A stretch of 64,000 nt of DNA from Streptomyces roseus. Its GTDB lineage: Bacteria; Actinomycetota; Actinomycetes; Streptomycetales; Streptomycetaceae. How positions within the stretch are numbered: the first letter of the stretch is position 1; every line of letters starts with the position of its first letter. The stretch is from NCBI RefSeq assembly GCF_001044425.1, contig NZ_LFML01000049.1:85535-149534 (forward strand). Direction: 5' to 3'. The notes under the pieces are model-generated. The model saw only the letters and a list, made by a program, of their open reading frames with translations, had not been told where the DNA came from and searched no databases. Positions 25,235 through 33,886 of the stretch are shown piece by piece. The position numbers and the translations under genes were made by a program.

Positions 25235-26125
25235 TCAGCGGAAGGTGTTGCACTGGGCCATGTCGCCCGTGCGGTACCCCTGGTAGAACCACTGCTGACG
25301 CTGCTGCGCCGAGCCGTGCGTCCAGGCCTCCGGAGTCACCCGGCCCTGGAACTTCTCCTGGATCCGGTCGTCGCCGACCGCGGCCGCCGCGTCCAGGCCG
25401 TCCCTGATGTCCTGGTCGGTGAGGCTGGTGAGCAACGGGCGGCCGGTGGCCCGGTCCGGGGTCCGCGTCGCGTTGTGCGCCCACACCCCGGCGTAGCAGT
25501 CGGCCTGGAGCTCGACCTTCACCGAGTTGCTGTTCGCGCCCTGCTGCCCGTCCTGGGCCTTCTCCAGGGTTCCGGTCAGGTTCTGGATGTGATGCCCGTA
25601 CTCGTGGGCGACGACGTAGGCCTGGGCGAAGGGGCCGCCGCTCGCGCCGAACTTCGTCCGCAGGTCCTCGAAGAAGCCCAGGTCCAGGTAGACCTGCCGG
25701 TCGGCGGGGCAGTAGAAGGGGCCGACCGCCTTGGTGGCGGCGCCGCAGGCGGTGTTCACGCGGTCCTGGAAGAAGACCGTCGACGCCGGGCTGTAGCGGC
25801 CGCCGCGCCGGGTGAACTCGCTCTTCCAGTAGTCCTGGGTGCTGTTGACGACCGCGACCAGCCGGCAGTCCTCGCGGGCGTTCGCGTCCCGCCCGGTCCT
25901 GCAGCTCTGCTGCACCTCACTGACCGAGGAGGAGGTCGCCGCCGACTCCGGGCTCCCCGAGGACAGACCCAGCTGGTCCGGTCCCACGCCGAAGAGCAGC
26001 CCGAGGACCAGCGCGATGAGGCCCGCGATCCCGCCGCCGATCGTCGCCCGCCCGCCCGGGACGCGGCTGCCGCGCACGTCCTGGACCTCGGACGTGTCCA
26101 GATTGGCGTCGTCGTCGAACTGCAT
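25235..26125 (-). CDS. Neutral zinc metallopeptidase (YpfJ family)
   Basis: A 296-residue membrane-anchored protein of the putative neutral zinc metallopeptidase family. A short acidic cytoplasmic tail ([15 protein letters not shown]) precedes one membrane span ([20 protein letters not shown]). The extracytoplasmic domain has the zinc motif [12 protein letters not shown] (H-E-x-x-H), with the further ligand Glu in [13 protein letters not shown]. Four conserved Cys ([27 protein letters not shown]) may form disulphides. The ATG at 26125 is preceded by GAGGCGG; a longer frame from 26296 runs into the promoter of the divergent ABC-F gene. Confidence 0.88.
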   Translation of the reverse strand: MQFDDDANLDTSEVQDVRGSRVPGGRATIGGGIAGLIALVLGLLFGVGPDQLGLSSGSPESAATSSSVSEVQQSCRTGRDANAREDCRLVAVVNSTQDYWKSEFTRRGGRYSPASTVFFQDRVNTACGAATKAVGPFYCPADRQVYLDLGFFEDLRTKFGASGGPFAQAYVVAHEYGHHIQNLTGTLEKAQDGQQGANSNSVKVELQADCYAGVWAHNATRTPDRATGRPLLTSLTDQDIRDGLDAAAAVGDDRIQEKFQGRVTPEAWTHGSAQQRQQWFYQGYRTGDMAQCNTFR

Positions 26126-26276
26126 CCCGCACCGCCTCGATTCCGCGTGGCCGCCCCTGCGGCGAGTATCACCCGCTCCATCCTGATACGCCGCCTGCCC
26201 CACCGGGGCCGTCCGTAAGCCGAACGGGGGACGTGTCAAGGGCCGGACGCCCCGAAAACCGGTTGCGCACCCCCGG

Positions 26277-26282
26277 TAGAAT
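26277..26282 (+). promoter_or_regulatory. -10 box (TAGAAT) upstream of the ABC-F leader
   Basis: TAGAAT matches the TANNNT -10 pattern. The ATG of a 7-codon reading frame at 26290 lies exactly seven bases after it, so transcripts would begin at or next to that ATG. No clear -35 is seen at 17-18 bases. Confidence 0.5.
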
Positions 26283-26289
26283 GAGTCCC

Positions 26290-26313
26290 ATGGCAAATCT
26301 CCTCGCGGATTAG
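26290..26313 (+). CDS. Putative leaderless leader peptide (MANLLAD) before the ABC-F gene
   Basis: ATG GCA AAT CTC CTC GCG GAT TAG encodes seven residues, 60 bases before the ABC-F start. A -10 box ends seven bases before the ATG and there is no ribosome-binding site, which fits leaderless translation. An in-frame ATG at 26281 overlaps the -10 box and would probably not be transcribed. Ribosome-protecting ABC-F genes in actinomycetes are known to be controlled by short upstream reading frames that respond to stalled ribosomes; that this one does so is an inference. Confidence 0.45.
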   Translation: MANLLAD

Positions 26314-26373
26314 CGGCGTCGAAGCATCGCGTCCTGCCCCCCTTCCGCCGTCCCCCCGCCCTGGAGTATTTCC

Positions 26374-27972
<1,599 letters not shown>

Positions 27973-28071
27973 TCCTCCCGGAGCCGGTGATCCAGTTCCT
28001 TATGGATCATTCGGCTCAGACGTGATCCATCATCTGAGTGAGACGGTCTCGTACCCCTGCGCTCTGTACGA

Positions 28072-28111
28072 CGGCCCCGGCCGTGCCCGTCCGGGTACGC
28101 GTCCGGGGCCG
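28072..28111. terminator. Hairpin in the ABC-F/HTH gap (27973-28324)
   Basis: A 9-bp outer stem CGGCCCCGG / CCGGGGCCG encloses a smaller GCCCG...GGGT pairing and is followed by CAGTTCTTC. It lies 100 bases after the ABC-F stop. The rest of this gap of 352 bases holds no convincing gene; the stretch 28180-28260 is AT-richer and probably carries the promoter of the HTH gene. Confidence 0.55.
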
Positions 28112-28324
28112 CAGTTCTTCGCCGTCCCGCCCCTGACCTGGAGATTCCCGGTTCGGGTGGAGAAGTGTGACGGACATCATGCAGCGGAAGGGGAGATTCC
28201 GTTCTGCTGATGTGTCCACGTCTCGGCAAATGTCGTCGTACCGACCTTGCTGAATGGGTGGCCAGGAAGCCGGGGAGGGGTGATCATGAGAAGTCCAGAG
28301 CGCACTTCCCATGAGGAGGCACGG

Positions 28325-28546
28325 GTGGCCGAGACTCTGAAGAAGGGCAGCCGGGTAACCGGCGCCGCGCGCGACAAGCTCGCGGCAGACCTGAAGAAGA
28401 AGTACGACTCCGGTGCGAGTATCCGCGCGCTGGCCGAGGAAACCGGCCGGTCTTACGGGTTCGTCCACCGGATGCTCAGTGAGTCCGGAGTCATTCTGCG
28501 TGGTCGCGGTGGCGCGACGCGCGGCAAGAAGGCGGCTACGGCCTGA
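28325..28546 (+). CDS. Small helix-turn-helix protein (73 residues)
   Basis: A very small basic protein. The C-terminal half contains a clear helix-turn-helix, SGASIRALAEETGRSYGFVH, of the kind seen in Hin/resolvase recognition domains, followed by a basic tail (LRGRGGATRGKKAATA). The N-terminus is also basic (KKGSRVTGAARDKLAADLKKK). It resembles a stand-alone DNA-binding protein conserved in Streptomyces; targets are unknown. I chose the GTG at 28325 with GGAGG six bases upstream. An ATG at 28286 with a strong GGGGAGGGG site would add thirteen residues, so two forms are possible. Confidence 0.8.
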   Translation: MAETLKKGSRVTGAARDKLAADLKKKYDSGASIRALAEETGRSYGFVHRMLSESGVILRGRGGATRGKKAATA

Positions 28547-28712
28547 CCGACCCCCCTCCAGGCCGTCAGGCCCGGAGCCGGGGTGGATCACGCTCGCCCG
28601 CCCGCACCGTAGTTCCTTCGGTGACCCCCGGTCGGCCCTCCGGCCGTCCGGGTGGTTACTGTGCAGTCACTTAGGCCGGGATTGCGGCCGACTGCACACC
28701 GGAGGCACACCG

Positions 28713-29492
28713 ATGGCTCTGCTCGACAAGGACGGCGTACGGCTCACCGTGGACGACTCGGTCGCGACGGTGACACTGACCAATCCGGCCAAGCGAAACG
28801 CCCAGTCCCCCGCGCTCTGGCGGGCGTTGGCGGAGGCCGGAAGGTCGTTGCCGGGCACCGTCCGGGTCGTGGTGCTGCGCGGTGAGGGCAAATCCTTCTC
28901 CGCCGGGCTCGACCGGCAGGCGTTCACTCCCGAGGGTTTCGAGGGTGAGCCGTCCTTCCTCGATCTGGCGCGCGGCTCGGACGAGCTGCTCGACTCCACC
29001 ATCGCCGAGTACCAGGAGGCGTTCACCTGGTGGCGGCGCAACGACATCGTCTCCATCGCCGCCGTGCAGGGCCATGCGATCGGCGCCGGCTTCCAGCTCG
29101 CGCTGGGGTGTGACCTGCGCGTGGTCGCGGACGACGTGCAGTTCGCCATGCGCGAGACCAGCCTGGGCCTCGTGCCCGACCTCGCCGGGACGCAGCCGCT
29201 GACCACGCTGGTCGGTTATGCCCGCGCGCTGGAGATCTGCGCGACGGGCCGCTTCGTGCATGCCGAGGAGGCGGAGCGGATCGGGCTGGCCAACCTCGTC
29301 GTGCCCGCCGACGAGCTGGACGCGGCCGTGCAGGACCTCACGACGGCGCTGCTGGCCCCGCCGCGCGACGCCGTGATCGAGACGAAGGCGCTGCTCCGCG
29401 AGGCCGGATCCCGCCCGTACGACGACCAGCGCTCGGCGGAGCGCGCCGCCCAGGCCCGCCGCCTGCGCGACTTGGCGGGCCTCTCGGACTGA
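28713..29492 (+). CDS. Enoyl-CoA hydratase/isomerase family protein
   Basis: A 259-residue crotonase-fold protein. It shows VATVTLTNPAKRNAQSPALW, the oxyanion-hole strand VVVLRGEGKSFSAGLDRQAF and the second oxyanion segment VQGHAIGAGFQLALGCDLRV. The position of the first catalytic Glu is QFAMRETSLGLVPDLAG. It probably acts on a CoA thioester in fatty-acid or amino-acid breakdown; the exact reaction is open. The ATG at 28713 follows GGAGG with suitable spacing. A long hairpin ends the unit. Confidence 0.88.
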   Translation: MALLDKDGVRLTVDDSVATVTLTNPAKRNAQSPALWRALAEAGRSLPGTVRVVVLRGEGKSFSAGLDRQAFTPEGFEGEPSFLDLARGSDELLDSTIAEYQEAFTWWRRNDIVSIAAVQGHAIGAGFQLALGCDLRVVADDVQFAMRETSLGLVPDLAGTQPLTTLVGYARALEICATGRFVHAEEAERIGLANLVVPADELDAAVQDLTTALLAPPRDAVIETKALLREAGSRPYDDQRSAERAAQARRLRDLAGLSD

Positions 29493-29512
29493 CCGGGGAC
29501 TGCGAGGGCTCC

Positions 29513-29551
29513 GGAACGGGGGCCGGGAGCTGCGCCCCCGGCCCCCGTTCC
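29513..29551 (+). terminator. Strong terminator hairpin after the enoyl-CoA hydratase gene
   Basis: A perfect 15-bp stem (arm GGAACGGGGGCCGGG) with a 9-base loop, 20 bases after the stop codon. Confidence 0.8.
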
Positions 29552-29674
29552 GTGTCAGGGGGTCGCGCGGCGGCAGGGGGCCGTTCCCCGCCGACCGGCG
29601 TAGTCCCGGAGCGCCATCGCGCGTGCGCGCTTACCGTGGACCGGAGTGAGTCCATCCACGCGAAGGGACACGCG

Positions 29675-30106
29675 ATGACCGAATCCACATCCGGGGGCGC
29701 CTCCCGGGAGCCGGCCGAACGCGGCCGCACCACCATCTCCGACGGGGTCGTAGAGAAGATCGCCGGGCTCGCCGCCCGCGAGGTGGTCGGCGTCCACGCC
29801 ATGGGCAGCGGCAGCGGCCTCTCCCGCACCTTCGGCGCCGTCCGCGACCGCGTCCCCGGCGGGGCCAAGTCCTCGGTCACACGCGGGGTCAAGGCCGAGG
29901 TCGGCGAGGTGCAGACGGCCCTCGACCTGGAGATCGTCGTCGACTACGGCGTGTCGATCCGCGACGTGGCCCGGGCCGTCCGTGAGAACGTCATCTCGGA
30001 GGTCGAGCGGATGACGGGCCTGGAGGTCGTCGAAGTCAACATCGCGGTCAGCGACGTCAAGCTGCCCGACGAGCCCGACGAGGAGCCGGAGTCCCGGATC
30101 CAGTGA
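29675..30106 (+). CDS. Asp23/Gls24 family envelope-stress protein (first copy)
   Basis: A 143-residue soluble protein of the Asp23 (alkaline shock protein 23)/Gls24 family. Family features are GRTTISDGVVEKIAGLAAREVVGVHAM, VQTALDLEIVVDYGVSIRDV, VRENVISEVERMTGLEVVEV and NIAVSDVKLPDE. In Firmicutes, Asp23 is tethered to the membrane by AmaP, and an AmaP-like gene ends this operon. The ATG at 29675 follows GAAGGGA. The next gene starts ten bases after the stop with a perfect AAGGAGG site inside the gap. Confidence 0.88.
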   Translation: MTESTSGGASREPAERGRTTISDGVVEKIAGLAAREVVGVHAMGSGSGLSRTFGAVRDRVPGGAKSSVTRGVKAEVGEVQTALDLEIVVDYGVSIRDVARAVRENVISEVERMTGLEVVEVNIAVSDVKLPDEPDEEPESRIQ

Positions 30107-30116
30107 AGGAGGCTCC

Positions 30117-30299
30117 ATGAGGATGGCGGTCGTCGGCCTCTTCGCCGGCATGGCGCTCGCGTTCGCCGGGTACTTCGGCGGGTTCGGAGCCTTTCTGCTG
30201 GTGGCGGCGCTCGGCGCCGTCGGATTCATCGCCGGCCGGTTCCTGGACGGGGACCTGGAGCCGGGCGACTTCTTCCGCCCCCGCGACCGCAACAGGTGA
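30117..30299 (+). CDS. Small membrane protein of the Asp23 operon (DUF2273-like)
   Basis: A 60-residue protein with two closely spaced hydrophobic segments (VVGLFAGMALAFAGYFGGFG and LLVAALGAVGFIAGRFL) and a charged tail (DGDLEPGDFFRPRDRNR). Small DUF2273-type membrane proteins are standard companions of Asp23 genes. It has a strong AAGGAGG ribosome-binding site and the next gene starts seven bases after its stop. Confidence 0.85.
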   Translation: MRMAVVGLFAGMALAFAGYFGGFGAFLLVAALGAVGFIAGRFLDGDLEPGDFFRPRDRNR

Positions 30300-30306
30300 G
30301 GCGCCG

Positions 30307-30705
30307 ATGACCACGCCACGGTCCACCCCGCCGCCGGTGCCCCCCGCCGAACGGGGGGCCACCATGATCGCCGACCGGGTCGTCGCCAAGATCGCGGCCC
30401 AGGCCGCCCGGGAGGCGCTCGCCGCGCGGCCGCAGGGGCCGCCCGCAGCCGCGGGGGCCGGCGCCGCCCCGGGCGCCCCGCACGCCACCGTCACCGTGCA
30501 CCACGACATCGCCCGCGTACGGGTGAGTCTGGAGCTCGACTACCCCTCCGACCTCGCCGCCCAGTGCGCGGCCGTACGCCGCCAAGTGGTCCGCCGCGTC
30601 GAGGAGTGCGCCGCCATGTCCGTACCCGAAGTCGACATCGACATCGAGCACCTGCACTCCGCGCACACCCGTACCGCCGCCCTGCGGACCCGGAAGCTGC
30701 GGTGA
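30307..30705 (+). CDS. Asp23/Gls24 family protein (second, divergent copy)
   Basis: A 132-residue relative of the first Asp23 protein. The opening PPAERGATMIADRVVAKIAAQA parallels GRTTISDGVVEKIAGLA. The second half (ARVRVSLELDYPSDLAAQCA, VEECAAMSVPEVDIDIEHL) keeps the family fold. The Gly/Ala/Pro-rich middle is less conserved. Its stop overlaps the GTG of the next gene, showing tight coupling. Two unequal Asp23 proteins may form mixed assemblies; this is inferred. Confidence 0.8.
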   Translation: MTTPRSTPPPVPPAERGATMIADRVVAKIAAQAAREALAARPQGPPAAAGAGAAPGAPHATVTVHHDIARVRVSLELDYPSDLAAQCAAVRRQVVRRVEECAAMSVPEVDIDIEHLHSAHTRTAALRTRKLR

Positions 30706-31319
30706 CGACGCCCGCCCCCGCCGGCCGGGCCCCGGCCGCCGCCCCCGGCGACGCCCCCGCCCCGGCCCACATCCCCCGTTTCCGGTCGGCCCGGCGGATC
30801 CCCGCCGCGCTGACGGCCCTGGCCGTACTCGGCGTCGCGGGCCTCTTCCTCTACGACCTGATCGCCGTACGGGCCGGCCGCCCCGGCATGCAATGGCGCC
30901 GGGAACTCGCCGACCAGCTGGGCCACAAGACCCCCGCGGACCCGTGGGTCCTCGTCGCGGCCGGGGTCCTCGCCGCGGCCGGGGCACTTCTGCTGTTCCT
31001 CGCGCTGACGCCGGGGCTGCGCCGGATCCTCTCGATGCGACCGCCGCAGCCGGAGGACGGGGTCCGGGCCGGCCTGGAACGCAAGGCGGCCGCGCTGGTC
31101 CTGCGGGACCGGGCGATGGAGGTGTCGGGAGTGCGGTCGGCACGGGTCGCGGTGCGGCGCTCGCGCGTGAAGGTCCGCGCGCAGTCGCACTTCCGCGAGC
31201 TGGCCGAGGTACGGGCCGACCTGGAGGAGGTCCTCACCGTCGGCATCGCCGAACTGGGCCTCGCCCACCCGCCGCAGCCGCGGGTACGGGTCACCCGGGC
31301 CTCCGCCGGGAACAGGTGA
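30702..31319 (+). CDS. DUF6286-type membrane protein of the Asp23 operon
   Basis: A 205-residue protein with two membrane spans (IPAALTALAVLGVAGLFLYD and WVLVAAGVLAAAGALLLFLA). The C-terminal soluble domain, about 90 residues (LERKAAALVLRDRAMEVSGV onward), resembles the cytoplasmic part of AmaP-like proteins. The N-terminal 35 residues are Pro/Ala-rich. It starts with GTG overlapping the upstream stop and ends four bases before the AmaP gene. It probably helps anchor the Asp23 proteins at the membrane. Confidence 0.82.
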   Translation: MTTPAPAGRAPAAAPGDAPAPAHIPRFRSARRIPAALTALAVLGVAGLFLYDLIAVRAGRPGMQWRRELADQLGHKTPADPWVLVAAGVLAAAGALLLFLALTPGLRRILSMRPPQPEDGVRAGLERKAAALVLRDRAMEVSGVRSARVAVRRSRVKVRAQSHFRELAEVRADLEEVLTVGIAELGLAHPPQPRVRVTRASAGNR

Positions 31320-31323
31320 CGGG

Positions 31324-31899
31324 ATGCTCGGAGCCGTGAACCGCGTCCTGCTCGGGATCATCGGAGCCGTGCTCCTGGCGGCCGGTGCGGCGCTGGCGGC
31401 GGCGCTGCGGCCGCTCGGCGGCCGCCACGAGCCGCTGCTGTCGGCGGCCACCCGCGAGCGGTACTGGCATGCCGAGGGCGGCTGGTGGTGGGCGGTCGCG
31501 GCCGGACTCGCGGTGTGCGTGGTGCTCGCACTGTGGTGGCTGCTGGCGCAGCTGCGGCGCTCGCGGCTGTCCGCGCTGATGGTCGACACCGGTGACGAGG
31601 CGTACGCGGTGCTGCGCGGGCGGGCGCTGGAGGAGGCGGTGGCCGCGGAGGCGGGCGCGCTGGACGGGGTGGCCCGGTGCCGTGCCGACCTGCGGGGCCG
31701 GCAGGGCCGCGGGCGCCGGCGCGGCACCCCGAAGCTGCGGATGAGGCTGGACCTGGAGCCGCACGCGGTACCGGCCGACGCCCTGGCCTGGCTGGCCGGG
31801 CCGGTGCTCGACCATGCCCGCCGGTCGTCGGGCCTGCCCGGACTGGCCGCGGAGGCCCGCTTCCGGATCACCTCCCACCGGGCCCGGCGCGTCACCTGA
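31324..31899 (+). CDS. AmaP-like alkaline-shock membrane anchor
   Basis: A 191-residue protein with two N-terminal membrane segments (VLLGIIGAVLLAAGAALAAAL and WWAVAAGLAVCVVLALWWLLA) and a C-terminal cytoplasmic domain rich in Arg and Ala (GVARCRADLRGRQGRGRRRG). The layout matches AmaP, which tethers Asp23 to the membrane in Staphylococcus. It closes the five-gene operon that starts at 29675; no terminator hairpin is obvious in the 25 bases before the convergent SDR gene. Confidence 0.82.
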   Translation: MLGAVNRVLLGIIGAVLLAAGAALAAALRPLGGRHEPLLSAATRERYWHAEGGWWWAVAAGLAVCVVLALWWLLAQLRRSRLSALMVDTGDEAYAVLRGRALEEAVAAEAGALDGVARCRADLRGRQGRGRRRGTPKLRMRLDLEPHAVPADALAWLAGPVLDHARRSSGLPGLAAEARFRITSHRARRVT

Positions 31900-31924
31900 C
31901 GCGGCCGGCCCGGGAGGCGGGGCG

Positions 31925-32680
31925 TCAGAACCCGTGGCGGGAGCCGCCGTCGACCGGAAGCATGATGCCCGTCAGGTACGAGGCCGCCGGCGACAGCAGG
32001 AAGGCCGCCGAGCGGCCGAACTCCTCCGGGGTGCCGTAGCGCCGCAGCGGGATGCCGGACTCGTTGGCCGCGCGGGCCGCCGCCGCGTCGCCGGACAGGG
32101 CGTCGAGCTCGCGGACCCGGTCCGTGTCGATCCGGGCCGGGAGCAGCCCGACCACGCGGATGCCGCGCGGTCCGAGCTCCACCGACAGGGATTTGGCGAA
32201 GCCGGCCAGCCCCGGCCGCAGGCCGTTGGAGATGGTCAGGCCCGGGATCGGCTCGTGGACCGAGCCCGACAGGACGAAGCCGATGACCCCGCCCTCGCCC
32301 AGCTCGGCCGCCGCGGCGCGGGCGAGCCGCACCGCGCCCAGGAAGACCGACTCGAACGCCGCGGACCACTGTTCGTCGGTGTTGGTCGACGCGAGGCCGG
32401 GGATGGGGCCGCCCACGCTGATGAGGATGCCGTCGAGGCGGCCGAAGCGTTCCTTCGCGGCGGCGACGAGCGCGGTCGCGGCCTGCGGGTCGGCGTTGTC
32501 GGCGGCGATGCCCACGGCGTCGGGACCCAGCGAGGCCGCAGCCTCGGCGGCGCGCGCCGCGTCGCGGCCCGTCACGATCACCTTCGCGCCGTCCGCCGCG
32601 AGTTCGCGGGCGGAGGCGAAGCCCAGGCCGCGGGTGGCTCCGGTGACGACGTAGACACGGTCTTTCAGTCCAAGATCCAT
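31925..32680 (-). CDS. Short-chain dehydrogenase/reductase
   Basis: A 251-residue classical SDR. The dinucleotide-binding motif is VVTGATRGLGFASAREL (T-G-x-x-x-G-x-G), with the acidic/NNAG-equivalent region ILISVGGPIPGLA. The catalytic Tyr-x-x-x-Lys motif is not obvious: the active-site region reads GVIGFVLSGSVHEPIPGLTI, so the Tyr appears to be replaced. The C-terminus LTGIMLPVDGGSRHGF is typical of the family. Loss of the usual catalytic Tyr suggests a divergent reaction or a non-catalytic role. The ATG at 32680 fits a leaderless promoter whose -10 overlaps the SURF1 stop codon. Confidence 0.82.
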   Translation of the reverse strand: MDLGLKDRVYVVTGATRGLGFASARELAADGAKVIVTGRDAARAAEAAASLGPDAVGIAADNADPQAATALVAAAKERFGRLDGILISVGGPIPGLASTNTDEQWSAAFESVFLGAVRLARAAAAELGEGGVIGFVLSGSVHEPIPGLTISNGLRPGLAGFAKSLSVELGPRGIRVVGLLPARIDTDRVRELDALSGDAAAARAANESGIPLRRYGTPEEFGRSAAFLLSPAASYLTGIMLPVDGGSRHGF

Positions 32681-32687
32681 GCCCGAC

Positions 32688-32693
32688 ACGCTA
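32688..32693 (-). promoter_or_regulatory. -10 box (TAGCGT) of the SDR gene, overlapping the SURF1 stop
   Basis: On the minus strand TAGCGT lies seven bases before the SDR ATG, consistent with a leaderless transcript. Its TAG is the stop codon of the upstream SURF1 gene. Confidence 0.4.
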
Positions 32694-33482
32694 CGCCGTC
32701 GGCTGCGGCTCCCGCTCGGGGGTGGCGTCGGCGGCTGCCGCCGCCCGGTCGCGCTTCTCGCGCCGTACGAGGACCAGCCAGCCCACCGGCACCGCCGCGG
32801 CGAACAGCCACCACTGCACGGCGTAGGCCATGTGCGGGCCGATCGAGTCGTGGTCGGGATCGGCGATCGGCTCGGGGCTGCCGCCCGCCGGGGCCGGAGC
32901 GGTGAGCTCCATGTAGCCGCCGAGGACGGACTTGCCCAGGTACTCCGCCTGCTGCGCGCTGTTGATCAGCATCACCTGGCGGTCCGGCAGGCCCTTGCGG
33001 TCCTTGATGCCGCTGCCGCCGCTCGTCTCGTCGGCCTTCAGCCGCCCGGTGACGGTCACCTCGCCCGAGGGCGCGGCCGGCACCGGGGGGTACCCGCGCG
33101 GGTCGTCGCCGCCCGCCACCCAGCCGCGGTTGACCAGGACCACCCGGCCGTCGGCGAGCACCAGCGGGGTCAGGACGTGGAAGCCGACCTTGTCGTCGTT
33201 GTCGGTGCGCATCCGTACGACGACCTCGTGCGCGGGGTCGTAGGTACCGGTGGCGGTGACGGCGCGCCAGAAGTCGGACCGCGGGACCTGGTGGCCGGGG
33301 GAGGTCACCTCGGTCACCGGCACGGGCTTCGCGGACAGGTTGCCCGCGATCAGCTGGTTCTGCGCGACCCGGTGCTCATGGCGGTGGTACTGCCAGAACC
33401 CCAGCTTGATCATCGCGGGGATGAGGGCGAGGGCGATGAGGGTGAGGCACACCCATTGCCGGGTCAGCACAAAGCGGTACAC
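32691..33482 (-). CDS. SURF1-family cytochrome oxidase biogenesis protein
   Basis: A 263-residue membrane protein of the SURF1/SHY1 family, involved in assembly of cytochrome c oxidase. It has an N-terminal transmembrane helix (WVCLTLIALALIPAMIKLGF) ending in the family motif GFWQYHRHEHR. The periplasmic domain has VLVNRGWVAGGD. A C-terminal helix (YAVQWWLFAAAVPVGWLVLV) carries the family W-W-x-F/Y pattern. The tail is charged (RREKRDRAAAAADATPERE). The GTG at 33482 places the first helix at the N-terminus; longer in-frame extensions overlap the Cys-rich gene and are not used. Confidence 0.9.
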   Translation of the reverse strand: MYRFVLTRQWVCLTLIALALIPAMIKLGFWQYHRHEHRVAQNQLIAGNLSAKPVPVTEVTSPGHQVPRSDFWRAVTATGTYDPAHEVVVRMRTDNDDKVGFHVLTPLVLADGRVVLVNRGWVAGGDDPRGYPPVPAAPSGEVTVTGRLKADETSGGSGIKDRKGLPDRQVMLINSAQQAEYLGKSVLGGYMELTAPAPAGGSPEPIADPDHDSIGPHMAYAVQWWLFAAAVPVGWLVLVRREKRDRAAAAADATPEREPQPTA

Positions 33483-33588
33483 GCCCACGACGGTACCCCC
33501 AGCCGCGGGGACCCCGGCGGCCGGGTGGCCGTCCGGGGTCGGGAGGGAGGACGGGTGGGGGAGGAGGGGGAGGGGAGGGTCACACGGG

Positions 33589-33822
33589 TCACACGCGGTC
33601 GACGATGCCCACCTTCCCCTCCGCGCGGGCGCAGTGCGCCCCGCAGTACCACTGGCCCTCGACCTCGACGCCCTGCCCGATGATCTGCACCCGGCAGTGC
33701 TCGCAGATGGGCGCCATGCGGTGGATGGCGCAGGAGAAGCAGTCGAAGACGTGCACGCTGCCTTGCGCGTGCACTTCGAAGGACATGCCGTAATCGTTTC
33801 CGCAAACCTCACAACGTGCCAT
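33589..33822 (-). CDS. Small Cys-rich, probably zinc-binding protein
   Basis: A 77-residue protein with eight cysteines arranged as C-x2-C pairs: CEVC (4-7), CFSC (28-31), CEHC (40-43) and CGAHC (59-63). This spacing fits two structural zinc sites in a small treble-clef or RING-like fold. Additional His residues lie nearby (VHAQGSVHVF, AIHRM). No enzyme motif is visible. It lies between SURF1 and the exonuclease on the same strand, about 105 bases from SURF1. Related small proteins are, I believe, conserved in actinomycetes without assigned function. Confidence 0.82.
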   Translation of the reverse strand: MARCEVCGNDYGMSFEVHAQGSVHVFDCFSCAIHRMAPICEHCRVQIIGQGVEVEGQWYCGAHCARAEGKVGIVDRV

Positions 33823-33886
33823 GCGCCACAGGGTGGGACCGGACCGGCGGGACGGGAAAGCGGGCGGCGGGCGAGTCGCCCGAGGC

